Of a DNA stretch of 64,000 bases, positions 1-8,460 are shown one piece after another. Origin of the DNA: Streptomyces bacillaris (GTDB taxonomy: Bacteria; Actinomycetota; Actinomycetes; Streptomycetales; Streptomycetaceae); contig NZ_CP029378.1 in NCBI RefSeq assembly GCF_003268675.1, positions 4,278,001 through 4,342,000 on the forward strand. Reading direction: 5' to 3'. The notes under the pieces were generated by a model, which was not told the origin of the DNA, made no database searches, and was given only the letters and a program-made list of their open reading frames with translations. Position 1 is the first letter of the stretch, and each line of letters opens with the position of its first letter. Made by a program: the position numbers and the translations under genes.

Positions 1-501
1 GACAAGGCCGTGGTGCACGGCAAGGTGACCCTCTCCTCGGGTCTGGAAGCCGACTGGTACATCGACCTGCGCCGGATCACGCTGGACGGCAAGGCCGCGC
101 CGCTGGTCGGCCAGGCCATGCTGGACGCCACCGCCGAGCTGGACTACGACTGCGTGGGCGGGCTGACGCTCGGCGCCGACCCGGTCGCCACCTCGATGCT
201 GCACGCCTCCGCCGCGCGCGGGCAGAGCCTGGACGCGTTCGTCGTCCGCAAGGCGCAGAAGGCCCACGGGATGCAGCGCCGGATCGAGGGCACGGACGTG
301 AAGGGCCGCCGCTGCCTGGTCGTCGAGGACACCTCCACCACCGGTGGTTCGCCGCTGACCGCCGTCGAGGCCGTACGGGAGGCGGGCGGCGAGGTCGTCG
401 CCGTCGCCGTGATCGTCGAGCGCGGTGCCGCCCCGGCCATCGCGGAGGCCGGTCTGCCGTACGTCCAGGTCTACTCGGTGGCCGACCTCGGCCTGGCCTG
501 A
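1..501 (+). CDS. pyrE: orotate phosphoribosyltransferase, 5'-truncated by the window edge
   Basis: The frame is open from base 1 and ends with TGA at 499-501, so the N-terminus is missing. The enzyme joins orotate to PRPP to give orotidine 5'-phosphate in pyrimidine synthesis. The PRPP-binding loop is visible as CLVVEDTSTTGGS, and the upstream FVVRKAQKAHG segment with its lysines is typical of PyrE. Length and ending agree with actinobacterial PyrE. It is followed by an inverted repeat that contains a parS site, then fba. Confidence 0.93.
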   Translation, partial: DKAVVHGKVTLSSGLEADWYIDLRRITLDGKAAPLVGQAMLDATAELDYDCVGGLTLGADPVATSMLHASAARGQSLDAFVVRKAQKAHGMQRRIEGTDVKGRRCLVVEDTSTTGGSPLTAVEAVREAGGEVVAVAVIVERGAAPAIAEAGLPYVQVYSVADLGLA

Positions 502-522
502 GCCATATCGGGCGGACCCGAC

Positions 523-538
523 GGTTTCACGTGAAACA
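523..538. other. parS centromere-like ParB-binding site
   Basis: GGTTTCACGTGAAACA contains the perfect 14-bp palindrome GTTTCACGTGAAAC at 524-537, the core of the bacterial parS consensus. It matches 15 of 16 positions of TGTTTCACGTGAAACA. It lies between pyrE and fba, inside a larger inverted repeat (GGCGGAC 511-517 and GTCCGCC 541-547) that may act as the pyrE terminator. In Streptomyces parS sites cluster around oriC, so the window probably lies in the origin-proximal core. Seen directly; ParB binding is inferred. Confidence 0.85.
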
Positions 539-653
539 GGGTCCGCCGGGTGGAGCCGGATGGAGAGTCTGGGAAGATGGGGGCGACGATGACGTCGCCC
601 CCAGGTCAGGGACTCCACAGCCTGCACATCCGCACATTCCAAGGAGCGGTCAG

Positions 654-1685
654 ATGCCCATCGCAACCCCCGAGGCTTACGCCGAGATGCTCGACCGGGC
701 CAAGGCGGGCAAGTTCGCCTACCCGGCCATCAACGTCACCTCGACGCAGACCCTGCACGCGGCCCTGCGCGGCTTCGCGGAGGCAGAGAGCGACGGCATC
801 GTCCAGATCTCCACGGGCGGTGCGGAGTTCCTGGGCGGCCAGTACAACAAGGACATGGTGACGGGCGCGGTCGCCCTGGCCGAGTTCGCGCACATCGTCG
901 CCGCCAAGTACGACGTCACGGTCGCGCTCCACACCGACCACTGCCCCAAGGACAAGCTGGACGGTTACGTACGTCCGCTGCTCGCCGTCTCCGCCGAGCG
1001 CGTCGCCAAGGGCCTGAACCCGCTGTTCCAGTCCCACATGTGGGATGGCTCGGCCGAGACCCTCGCGGACAACCTGGCCATCGGCCAGGAGCTGCTGGCC
1101 CAGGCCGCCGCCGCCAAGATCATCCTTGAGGTCGAGATCACCCCGACCGGCGGCGAGGAGGACGGTGTCACGCACGAGATCAACGACGAGCTGTACACCA
1201 CCGTCGAGGACGCGCTGCGCACCGCCGAGGCGCTCGGCCTGGGCGAGAAGGGCCGCTACCTGCTGGCCGCCTCCTTCGGCAACGTCCACGGCGTCTACAA
1301 GCCGGGCAACGTCGTGCTCCGCCCCGAGCTGCTGAAGGACCTCCAGGCGGGCGTCTCGGAGAAGTACGGCAAGCCGGCCGGCAGCCAGCCGTTCGACTTC
1401 GTCTTCCACGGCGGCTCCGGCTCCACTGCCGAGGAGATCGCCACCGCGCTGGAGAACGGCGTCGTGAAGATGAACCTCGACACCGACACCCAGTACGCCT
1501 TCACCCGCCCGGTCGCGGACCACATGTTCCGCAACTACGACGGTGTCCTGAAGGTCGACGGCGAGGTCGGCAACAAGAAGACCTACGACCCCCGCACCTG
1601 GGGCAAGGCCGCCGAGGCGGGCATGGCCGTGCGCGTCACCGAGGCGTGCGCGAACCTGCGCTCCACCGGCACGAAGCTGAAGTAG
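654..1685 (+). CDS. fba: class II fructose-bisphosphate aldolase
   Basis: This 343-residue protein cleaves fructose 1,6-bisphosphate to glyceraldehyde 3-phosphate and dihydroxyacetone phosphate, using a divalent metal. The ATG at 654 follows AAGGAG at 641-646 and gives the usual class II N-terminus (MPIATPEAYAEML). The HTDHC motif with zinc-binding histidine, the PTGGEEDG segment, the AASFGNVHG metal site and the phosphate-binding FHGGSGS are all present. A longer reading frame from 531 runs through the parS region and has no ribosome site, so it is not used. Confidence 0.95.
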   Translation: MPIATPEAYAEMLDRAKAGKFAYPAINVTSTQTLHAALRGFAEAESDGIVQISTGGAEFLGGQYNKDMVTGAVALAEFAHIVAAKYDVTVALHTDHCPKDKLDGYVRPLLAVSAERVAKGLNPLFQSHMWDGSAETLADNLAIGQELLAQAAAAKIILEVEITPTGGEEDGVTHEINDELYTTVEDALRTAEALGLGEKGRYLLAASFGNVHGVYKPGNVVLRPELLKDLQAGVSEKYGKPAGSQPFDFVFHGGSGSTAEEIATALENGVVKMNLDTDTQYAFTRPVADHMFRNYDGVLKVDGEVGNKKTYDPRTWGKAAEAGMAVRVTEACANLRSTGTKLK

Positions 1686-1789
1686 CCACACCGGCAGTTC
1701 GGTACGGATGTACGGCGTCGGGCCCGGTTCCCCTCCAGGGGGCCGGGCCCGTTGCCGTGCCGAGTGAACGAGAGCAAGGAGGGCCGCTC

Positions 1790-3001
1790 GTGGCCGCGCT
1801 GTACGACTTCGACACCGCCGTCGACCGCCGGGGCACCTGGTGCGTCCAGTGGGACGGGGTCGCGGACCGGTTCGGGGTCGACGGGCTGCTGCCCTTCACC
1901 ATCTCCGACATGGACTTCACCACCGCTCCCGAGGTGCTGGCCGCGCTGCGGGACCGGCTGGACCACGGCGTCTTCGGCTACACCACCTGGAAGCAGGACG
2001 ACTTCCGCTCGGCCGTCGCCCACTGGTACGCCACCCGGTACGGCACCGAGATCGACACCGGGCAGCTCGTCTACGGCCCGTCCGTCCTCAACCAGCTCTC
2101 CCAGCTCCTCCAGATGTGGACGGGCGAGGGGGACGGCGTCGTCGTCCACACCCCCACGTACGACGGCTTCCGCAAGGCCATCACCGGGCTCGGGCGCGAG
2201 CTGCGCGGGGTGCCGGTGGGGGACGAGGAGTCGTTGGTACGGGAGCTGGCGCGGGCGGACGCCAAGGTGCTGGTGCTCTGCTCGCCGCACAACCCGACCG
2301 GGCGGGTCTGGACGGCCGCCGAGCTGACCCGGACGGCGGAGCTGGCCGCACGGCACGGGGTGGCGGTGATCAGTGACGAGATCCATGCGGACTTCGTGCA
2401 CGAGGAGTACGCGGGGGATGGTCATGTGCCGTGGACACGGGTGGTCGGGGACGGCGGCGGTGGTGGCGGCGCGGCCGGGGGGCGCTGGGCGCTCATCACC
2501 TCGGCGTCCAAGGCCTTCAACTTCCCGGCGCTGACCGGTTCGTACGGGCTCATCGGGGATCCGGCGGACCGGGCGGAGTATCTGCGGCGGATGGAGACGG
2601 GGGAGGGGCTGGCGTCCCCGGCGGTCCTCTCGCTGACCGCGCACATCGCGGCGTACCGGGAGGGGGCGGCGTGGCTGGACGCGGTGCGGGCGTATGTGGC
2701 GGGGAACCTGGCGTACGTCGCGGAGCGGCTCTCCGCGGACCTGCCCGAGCTGGGGTGGGAGCCGCCGCAGGCCGGGTACCTGGCCTGGATCGACCTGCGG
2801 CCGGCCGGGGTCGTGGACGACGAGGCGTTGCAGCGGGTGCTGGTGGAGCGGGAGCGGGTGGCGGTGATGGGCGGTGCGGTGTACGGGGCGCCGGGGTTCG
2901 TCCGGCTGAACGTGGGGTGTCCCCGGGGGAAGGTGGAGCGGGGGGTGGCGGCGCTGGAACGGGCGGTTCGGGCGGTCACCTCAAGCCCCTCCGGCGTTTG
3001 A
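1790..3001 (+). CDS. MalY/PatB-family PLP C-S lyase or aminotransferase
   Basis: This is a 403-residue fold-type I PLP enzyme of the MalY/PatB (cystathionine beta-lyase-like) group. Features are the N-terminal WD/KW-like region (CVQWDGVADRFG), DMDFTTAPEV, the SPHNPTGRVW segment, the SDEIHADF aspartate and the Schiff-base lysine in ITSASKAFNFP. The GTG at 1790 has a good AAGGAGGG upstream at 1777-1784. The exact substrate (cystathionine, other cysteine conjugates, or an amino acid) cannot be told. The last codons, encoding SSPSGV and the stop, lie inside a dispersed stem-loop repeat. Confidence 0.88.
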   Translation: MAALYDFDTAVDRRGTWCVQWDGVADRFGVDGLLPFTISDMDFTTAPEVLAALRDRLDHGVFGYTTWKQDDFRSAVAHWYATRYGTEIDTGQLVYGPSVLNQLSQLLQMWTGEGDGVVVHTPTYDGFRKAITGLGRELRGVPVGDEESLVRELARADAKVLVLCSPHNPTGRVWTAAELTRTAELAARHGVAVISDEIHADFVHEEYAGDGHVPWTRVVGDGGGGGGAAGGRWALITSASKAFNFPALTGSYGLIGDPADRAEYLRRMETGEGLASPAVLSLTAHIAAYREGAAWLDAVRAYVAGNLAYVAERLSADLPELGWEPPQAGYLAWIDLRPAGVVDDEALQRVLVERERVAVMGGAVYGAPGFVRLNVGCPRGKVERGVAALERAVRAVTSSPSGV

Positions 3002-3010
3002 GGAGCGGGG
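2984..3010 (+). repeat. dispersed stem-loop repeat, CCTCC/GGAGC variant
   Basis: The sequence AGCCCCTCCGGCGTTTGAGG followed by AGCGGGG forms a short stem (CTCC with GGAG plus flanking C/G runs) around the loop GGCGTTTGA. The TGA within the loop is the stop codon of the preceding gene. Related copies occur at 13318-13344, 45383-45410, 45491-45518, 50070-50097 and 50146-50167. Confidence 0.75.
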
Positions 3011-3061
3011 GTACGGGGGCACGGGAGTGCGGGGGCGGGCACGCCGGGGCAGGCTGACCTC

Positions 3062-4612
3062 ATGGCCGCTGCCTCCGCCCCCGGGGAGATCCGGGTCGCC
3101 TCGCCCGTCGGGCGGTGGGTCGTGCTCACCACCGTGCTCGGGTCCGGGATGGCGATGCTCGACTCCACCGTCATCAACGTCGCCCTGCCCCGCATCGGCG
3201 CCGACCTGGACACCGATCTCGCCGCGCTCCAGTGGACCGTCAACGCCTACATGCTCACCCTCGCCGGGCTGATCCTGCTGGGCGGGGCGCTCGGGGACCG
3301 GTACGGGCGGCGGCGGGTGTTCCTGGTGGGGGTGGTGTGGTTCGCCGCCGCCTCGCTGCTCTGCGGGGTCGCGCCGAACGCGGGCGTTCTCATTGCCGCG
3401 CGGGCCCTGCAAGGGGTCGGCGGGGCGCTGCTCACGCCGGGGTCCCTCGCGCTCATCCAGGCCAGTTTCCATCCGGACGACCGGGCGCGGGCCGTGGGGC
3501 TCTGGTCCGGGTTCGGCGGGGTCGGGGCGGCGGTGGGGCCGTTCGTGGGCGGGTGGCTCGTCGACGGGCCCGGGTGGCGGTGGGTCTTCCTGCTGAACCT
3601 GCCGCTCGCCGCGATCTGCGTCCCCGTCGCCCTCCGCCACGTACCGGAGTCGCGTGATCCGTCGGCGCACGGCCGGTTCGACGCGCTGGGGGCCGCGCTC
3701 GGGGCCCTCGCGCTGGCCGGGGTGACGTACGCGCTGATCGAGGCGCCGGGGCGGGGCGCCTCGCCGCTGGTGATCGGTGCGGCCCTCGCCGGGGTGGCCC
3801 TCGGGGTGGTGTTCGTGCGGGTGGAGCGGCGGCGGGCCGATCCCATGCTGCCGCCGTCGATCTTCCGTTCCCGGCTCTTCACCTCGGTCAACCTGGTCAC
3901 CTTCTGCGTCTACGCGGCGCTCGGCGGCTTCTTCTTCCTCTCCGCCATCCAGCTCCAGGTCGTCGCCGGGTACTCGGCGCTGGGGGCCGGGACCGCGCTG
4001 CTGCCGACCACGGTGCTCATGCTGCTGTTCTCCGCCCGGTCGGGCGAGCTGGGGCGGCGGATCGGGCCGCGCATCCCGCTCACGGTGGGCCCGCTGCTGG
4101 CCGCCGCCGGGATGCTCCTGATGCTGCGGGTGGGCCCGGGCAGCGCCTCCTTCGGCGGGTACGTCACCGAGGTGCTGCCCGCCGTCCTGGTGCTCGGCGC
4201 CGGGCTCGTCGTGGTCGTGGCCCCGCTCACCGCCACCGTCCTGGCCGCCGTGGACACCGGCCGGGCCGGTCTGGCCAGCGGGATCAACAACGCCGCCGCC
4301 CGGGCCGCCGGGCTCATCGCCGTGGCCGCGCTGCCGCTGCTCGCCGGGATGGGCCCGGAGGCCTACCGGGACGCGGGCGAGTTCGCCGCGACCTTCCGGC
4401 GGGCGATGCCGATGTGTGCCGTGCTGCTGGTGGCGGGCGCGCTCCTCGCCTGGTGGACCGTCCGCACCCCGCCCGCCCCGGCCGCCGGGGAACGGGAGGA
4501 GGAGCGGCCCGAGTGCACCGTGCACTGCGGGGTCGTGGCCCCGCCCCTGGAGGATCCCGCTCCGCATGACCCGGGTGAGGCCCCGCCCGCGCCCCGCTCC
4601 AGGCACACTTGA
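3062..4612 (+). CDS. MFS drug:proton antiporter, DHA2 (EmrB/QacA) type
   Basis: This 516-residue membrane protein has about 14 predicted transmembrane segments. It carries the DHA2 signatures LDSTVINVALPRIG in helix 1 and GGALGDRYGRRRVF in the loop between helices 2 and 3. The motif C-like segment GFGGVGAAVGPFVGG is typical of exporters. It probably expels a toxic compound or metabolite in exchange for protons. The cytoplasmic tail is charged and proline-rich. No dedicated regulator is adjacent, and it ends 3 bp before the next gene. Substrate unknown. Confidence 0.88.
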   Translation: MAAASAPGEIRVASPVGRWVVLTTVLGSGMAMLDSTVINVALPRIGADLDTDLAALQWTVNAYMLTLAGLILLGGALGDRYGRRRVFLVGVVWFAAASLLCGVAPNAGVLIAARALQGVGGALLTPGSLALIQASFHPDDRARAVGLWSGFGGVGAAVGPFVGGWLVDGPGWRWVFLLNLPLAAICVPVALRHVPESRDPSAHGRFDALGAALGALALAGVTYALIEAPGRGASPLVIGAALAGVALGVVFVRVERRRADPMLPPSIFRSRLFTSVNLVTFCVYAALGGFFFLSAIQLQVVAGYSALGAGTALLPTTVLMLLFSARSGELGRRIGPRIPLTVGPLLAAAGMLLMLRVGPGSASFGGYVTEVLPAVLVLGAGLVVVVAPLTATVLAAVDTGRAGLASGINNAAARAAGLIAVAALPLLAGMGPEAYRDAGEFAATFRRAMPMCAVLLVAGALLAWWTVRTPPAPAAGEREEERPECTVHCGVVAPPLEDPAPHDPGEAPPAPRSRHT

Positions 4613-4615
4613 TCC

Positions 4616-5029
4616 ATGTCCATCCACGAGAACCTGCTCGGGGGCCCCGCCCCGACCCGCCTCCCCGACGACCCCGAGCCGCGCGAGCTGCTCGCCGCCG
4701 GCACCCCGCCCGCCGAGGTCGCCGCCAAGTACCCCACCTCCTCGCTCGCCTGGGCGCAGCTCGCCGACGAGGCGTTCGAGGGCGGCCGGGTCGTCGAGTC
4801 GTACGCGTACGCCCGTACCGGCTACCACCGCGGCCTCGACGCCCTGCGCCGGGCCGGCTGGAAGGGCCACGGCCCCGTACCGTTCGAGCACGAGCCGAAC
4901 CGGGGCTTCCTGCGCGCCCTGCACGCCCTCGCCCGGGCCGCCGGGTCCATCGGGGAGACCGAGGAGCACGAGCGCTGCTCGACGTTCCTGCGCGACTCCT
5001 CCCCGACCGCCGCCGACATCCTCAGCTGA
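4616..5029 (+). CDS. DUF3151 family protein
   Basis: A 137-residue soluble protein matching the actinobacterial DUF3151 family: N-terminal NLLGGPAPTRLP, then a TPR-like helical body (SSLAWAQLADEAFEGGRVVESYAYARTG cut here as two neighbouring helices) and GWKGHGPVPFEHEPNRGFLRAL in the second half. Function unknown. There is no clear ribosome site before the ATG; instead CACACT at 4604-4609 sits where a -10 element would give a leaderless transcript starting at the ATG. It ends before a strong hairpin. Confidence 0.85.
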   Translation: MSIHENLLGGPAPTRLPDDPEPRELLAAGTPPAEVAAKYPTSSLAWAQLADEAFEGGRVVESYAYARTGYHRGLDALRRAGWKGHGPVPFEHEPNRGFLRALHALARAAGSIGETEEHERCSTFLRDSSPTAADILS

Positions 5030-5040
5030 CCTTCCCGGCG

Positions 5041-5069
5041 CTCCCCGCCCACGCGCACAGGGCGGGGAG
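5041..5069 (+). terminator. intrinsic-type terminator hairpin after the DUF3151 gene
   Basis: CTCCCCGCCC (5041-5050) and GGGCGGGGAG (5060-5069) form a perfect 10-bp stem with a 9-nt loop, 12 bases after the stop codon. A possible -10 element TAGTAT follows at 5075-5080 and may start the tryptophan dioxygenase operon. Confidence 0.75.
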
Positions 5070-5157
5070 GCGCTTAGTATGCGAGCAGGGGACCGGAGCC
5101 CATCACCTCATGGAAGGGGCGGACCGCTACCCGGAAGCTCGTGTCGAGGAGACAGCG

Positions 5158-6006
5158 ATGTCGACCAATCACCCCGACCCCGAAGCCACCGGTGCGGACA
5201 CCCCGTACCTGGACTTCGCGGGCACGACTCCGTACGAGGACTATGTCCAGGCGGATGTCCTGACCCACCTCCAGCACCTCCGCTCGGACGACCCCGGCGA
5301 GATGGTATTCCTGGTCACCACCCAGGTCATGGAGCTGTGGTTCACCGTCATCGTCCATGAGTGGGAGACGGCCACCCGCGCGCTGCGCGAGGACCGCATA
5401 CCCGTCGCGCGCGACGCGCTCAAGCGGTCGCTGCGCGAGCTGGAGGCGCTCAACGAGTCCTGGCGGCCGCTCGCCGGACTCACCCCCGCCCAGTTCAACT
5501 CCTACCGGGGCTCGCTCGGCGAGGGCTCCGGATTCCAGTCCGCGATGTACCGGCGGATGGAGTTCCTGCTCGGCGACAAGTCCGCCTCCATGCTGGTGCC
5601 GCACCGGGGCGCGCCCCGGGTGTACGCCGAGCTGGAGAAGGCGCTCGGGGAGCCCAGCCTGTACGACGAGACGCTGGCGCTGCTGGCCCGGCGCGGGTAC
5701 GCCATTCCCGAGGCCGTGATCAACCGGGACCTGACCCAGCGGTACGTGCCCTCGCCCGAGGTGGAGGCGGTGTGGGCGGAGATCTACGCCTCCGACGACC
5801 AGAACGACGAGCTGGTCCGCCTCGGTGAGCTGCTCACCGACGTGGGCGAGCTGGTCTGGCGCTGGCGCAACGACCACCTGGTCGCCACCCGGCGCGCGAT
5901 GGGCTCCAAGACCGGTACCGGCGGTTCCGCCGGGGTCGCCTGGCTGGAGAAGCGCGCCACGAAGAACGTGTTCCCCGAGCTGTGGACGGCGCGCAGCCAT
6001 GTCTGA
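5158..6006 (+). CDS. kynA: tryptophan 2,3-dioxygenase
   Basis: This 282-residue heme enzyme opens the indole ring of tryptophan to give N-formylkynurenine. Typical segments are the N-terminal TPYEDYVQADVLTHLQ, MVFLVTTQVMELWF with the substrate-site residues, GSGFQSAMYRRMEFLLG, and the C-terminal WRNDHLVATRRAMGSKTGTGGS. The ATG at 5158 follows GAGGAGACAGCG. The stop overlaps the start of the kynureninase gene by 8 bp, so the two are translated from one message. The order dioxygenase, kynureninase, hydrolase points to tryptophan breakdown to anthranilate. Confidence 0.95.
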   Translation: MSTNHPDPEATGADTPYLDFAGTTPYEDYVQADVLTHLQHLRSDDPGEMVFLVTTQVMELWFTVIVHEWETATRALREDRIPVARDALKRSLRELEALNESWRPLAGLTPAQFNSYRGSLGEGSGFQSAMYRRMEFLLGDKSASMLVPHRGAPRVYAELEKALGEPSLYDETLALLARRGYAIPEAVINRDLTQRYVPSPEVEAVWAEIYASDDQNDELVRLGELLTDVGELVWRWRNDHLVATRRAMGSKTGTGGSAGVAWLEKRATKNVFPELWTARSHV

Positions 6007-7228
6007 GACCACGACCACGGCGGAAGACCTCCGCGCGCGGGCCCTGAAGCTCGACGCCGCCGACCCGCTGGCCGACCGCCGGAAGCTCTTCGCCCTCGAC
6101 GAGGGCGTCTACCTCGACGGCAACTCGCTCGGCGCGCTCCCCGTCCACGTCCCCGCCCGGGTGCAGGACGTCCTCGCCCGCCAGTGGGGCGAGCTGCGCA
6201 TCCGGTCCTGGGGCGAGAGCGGCTGGTGGACCGCGCCCGAGCGGATCGGGGACCGGATCGCCCCGCTCGTCGGGGCCGCCGCCGGGCAGATCGTCGTCGG
6301 TGACTCGACCAGCGTGAACGTCTTCAAGGCCGTCGTCGCGGCCACCCGCCTCGCCGCCCTCGCGGGCGGGGGACGCGACGAGATCCTGGTTGACGCCACG
6401 ACGTTTCCCACGGACGGGTACATCGCCGCCTCCGCCGCCCGGCTGACCGGCCACCGGATCGTGCCGGTCGACCCCGCCGACGTACCCGGGGCTCTCGGGG
6501 ACCGTACGGCCGCCGTCCTCCTCAACCAGGTGGACTTCCGTACGGGGAGGCTGCACGACCTGCCCGCCCTGACCGCCGCCGTCCACGCGGCGGGCGCGAT
6601 CGCGGTGTGGGACCTCTGCCACAGTGCGGGGGCCCTGCCGGTCGGTCTGGACGAGCACGGGGTGGACCTGGCCGTCGGCTGCACCTACAAGTACCTGAAC
6701 GGCGGCCCCGGTTCGCCCGCGTACCTGTACGTCGCCGAGCGCCACCAGGCCGTCTTCGACTCCCCGCTGCCGGGGTGGAACTCGCACGCCGACCCGTTCG
6801 GCATGACCCCCGACTACACCCCGGCGGACGGTTCCGTACGGGGCCGGGTCGGCACGCCCGACATCGTCTCCATGCTCACGCTGGAGGCGGCGCTGGACGT
6901 GTGGGACGGGGTCTCCGTGGACGCCGTCCGCGCCAAGTCCCTCGCCCTGACGGACTTCTTCCTGGAGTGCGTCGAGGCGTACGTGCCGGCGGGCCGGGTC
7001 ACCTCGGTCACCCCGGTCGCGCACGCCGAGCGCGGCAGCCAGGTCGCCCTGCGCTGCGACGAGGCCGAGCCCGTGATGCGGAGCCTCATCGAGCGCGGTG
7101 TCGTGGGCGATCTGCGGCGGCCGGACGTGCTGCGGTTCGGTTTCACCCCGCTGTACGTGGGGTTCGCGGACGCGGAACGGGCGGCGCGGGTCCTGGCCGA
7201 GGTGCTGGAGGAGACTTCGGCGGGCTGA
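5999..7228 (+). CDS. kynU: kynureninase
   Basis: A 409-residue PLP enzyme that hydrolyses kynurenine to anthranilate and alanine. The early motif YLDGNSLGALP, the WDLCHSAGALP aspartate/histidine segment, and the PLP lysine in CTYKYLNGGPGSPA are all present. The end of the protein has the usual helper motif VLRFGFTPLYVGFADAE. It starts 8 bp inside the dioxygenase gene, consistent with translational coupling. The last codons (ETSAG) are part of a 35-bp tandem repeat that continues downstream. Confidence 0.95.
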   Translation: MSETTTTAEDLRARALKLDAADPLADRRKLFALDEGVYLDGNSLGALPVHVPARVQDVLARQWGELRIRSWGESGWWTAPERIGDRIAPLVGAAAGQIVVGDSTSVNVFKAVVAATRLAALAGGGRDEILVDATTFPTDGYIAASAARLTGHRIVPVDPADVPGALGDRTAAVLLNQVDFRTGRLHDLPALTAAVHAAGAIAVWDLCHSAGALPVGLDEHGVDLAVGCTYKYLNGGPGSPAYLYVAERHQAVFDSPLPGWNSHADPFGMTPDYTPADGSVRGRVGTPDIVSMLTLEAALDVWDGVSVDAVRAKSLALTDFFLECVEAYVPAGRVTSVTPVAHAERGSQVALRCDEAEPVMRSLIERGVVGDLRRPDVLRFGFTPLYVGFADAERAARVLAEVLEETSAG

Positions 7229-7345
7229 CGGCCCGTGCGCCGGGGGAGACCTCGGCGGACTGACGGCTCGTGTGCTGTGAAGACCCTGGCGGGCTGAGGG
7301 CCCGTGTGCTGGTGCAGACCCTGACAAGCTGACGGCCCGTCAATG
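7213..7345. repeat. 35-bp imperfect tandem repeat, four copies
   Basis: Copies begin with GAC at 7213, 7248, 7282 and 7317 (spacings 35, 34, 35). The core is GGCGGGCTGACGGCCCGTG. The first copy overlaps the 3' end of kynU; the others are intergenic. No role can be assigned. Confidence 0.8.
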
Positions 7346-7468
7346 TCTGCGCGACCGGGCGGGGGCGGTGCCGATGGCTGGTACCGTCCCCGCAGGTCAA
7401 CCCAGTTGGGCACCTGACACAGGCACAGGACACAGGCGCAGGCCACGGGCATAGGACGGTTGAGCAGC

Positions 7469-8371
7469 ATGTCGGATTCCCCGGGTTTCCCGGACTCTGC
7501 GGCGCGTGATCGGGACGAGGCCGAGAGCGCGTCGGCGTTCGCCCATCCCGCCGTCGCCCCCGACCGGACCGCCGCCTACGGCGACCACCCCGACCAGGTC
7601 GTCGACTTCTACGCCCCGCGCGACGGCCGCACCGCCGCCCCGCTCGTCGTCCTGCTGCACGGCGGCGCCTGGCGGGCCCCGTACGACCGGGCCCATGTCT
7701 CCCCGCTCGCGGACTTCCTGGCCCGGCGGGGGTTCGCGGTGGCGAGCGTGGAGTACCGGCGCGGCGGCGAGGGCGAGCCGACGCCCGGCGGCGACCCCGT
7801 CGCGGGGCGCTGGCCGGAGACCCTCGACGACGTGGCCGCCGCGCTCGACGCCGTACCGGCCCTGGCCGCACGGGAGTTGCCGGAGGCCGACGTGCGCCGG
7901 ATCGTGGTCACCGGCCACTCGGCGGGCGGGCACCTCGCGCTCTGGGCGGCGGCACGGCACGTCCTGCCCGAGGGGTCGCCGTGGCATCTGCCTGCCCCGC
8001 CGCCGCTGCGCGGGGTCGTCGCACTGGCCCCGATCGCGGACTTCGCGTCGGCCGTGGAGCTGGGCGTGTGCGGCGGTGCGGTCACCCAACTGCTGGGCGG
8101 GGGAGGGGAGTCGGGCGACCGCGACGACCGTACGGCCCAGGCCGACCCCGCCGCCCTGCTGCCCACCGGGATCGCCACCGCCATCGTCCACGGCGAGGAC
8201 GACATCGTCGTCCCGCGGGCCGTCTCGGAGGCGTACGTCGACGCGGCGGCGAAGTCCGGCGAGATGGTCGGGCTCACGCTGCTCGGGGACGTCGGGCACT
8301 TCCCGCTGATCGACCCGGCCGCCGACGCGTGCGCGATCGTGGCGGAGGAGATCACGCAGCTGGCGTGGTGA
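7469..8371 (+). CDS. alpha/beta hydrolase, probable N-formylkynurenine formamidase
   Basis: A 300-residue hydrolase of the hormone-sensitive-lipase-like group. It has the oxyanion motif HGGAW, a nucleophile elbow GHSAGGH, an acid in HGEDDIVVP and a histidine in GDVGHFPL, so the catalytic triad looks complete. Placed right after the dioxygenase and kynureninase genes, it is the natural candidate for the missing middle step, hydrolysis of N-formylkynurenine to kynurenine. That role is inferred from context; alpha/beta-fold formamidases are known, but the family is broad. The ATG at 7469 has AGGACGG 9 bases upstream. Confidence 0.72.
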   Translation: MSDSPGFPDSAARDRDEAESASAFAHPAVAPDRTAAYGDHPDQVVDFYAPRDGRTAAPLVVLLHGGAWRAPYDRAHVSPLADFLARRGFAVASVEYRRGGEGEPTPGGDPVAGRWPETLDDVAAALDAVPALAARELPEADVRRIVVTGHSAGGHLALWAAARHVLPEGSPWHLPAPPPLRGVVALAPIADFASAVELGVCGGAVTQLLGGGGESGDRDDRTAQADPAALLPTGIATAIVHGEDDIVVPRAVSEAYVDAAAKSGEMVGLTLLGDVGHFPLIDPAADACAIVAEEITQLAW

Positions 8372-8460
8372 GGCCGTGAGTCCGTCGCGCATCGCGGACA
8401 GAAGCTGACCGCAAGGGTCCCTACGTTGGTCGATGTCGAACCGAACGAAGGAGATCCGCC

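Noticed and set aside
531..653. Extended N-terminus for fba from 531
   Set aside because: It would place coding sequence in the parS site and adds residues foreign to class II aldolases; the ATG at 654 has a good ribosome site.
2981..4969. Long minus-strand open frame (662 codons) opposite the MFS and DUF3151 genes
   Set aside because: It is a GC-bias shadow: low-complexity Gly/Pro/Arg-rich translation, no domain, fully antisense to two clear genes.
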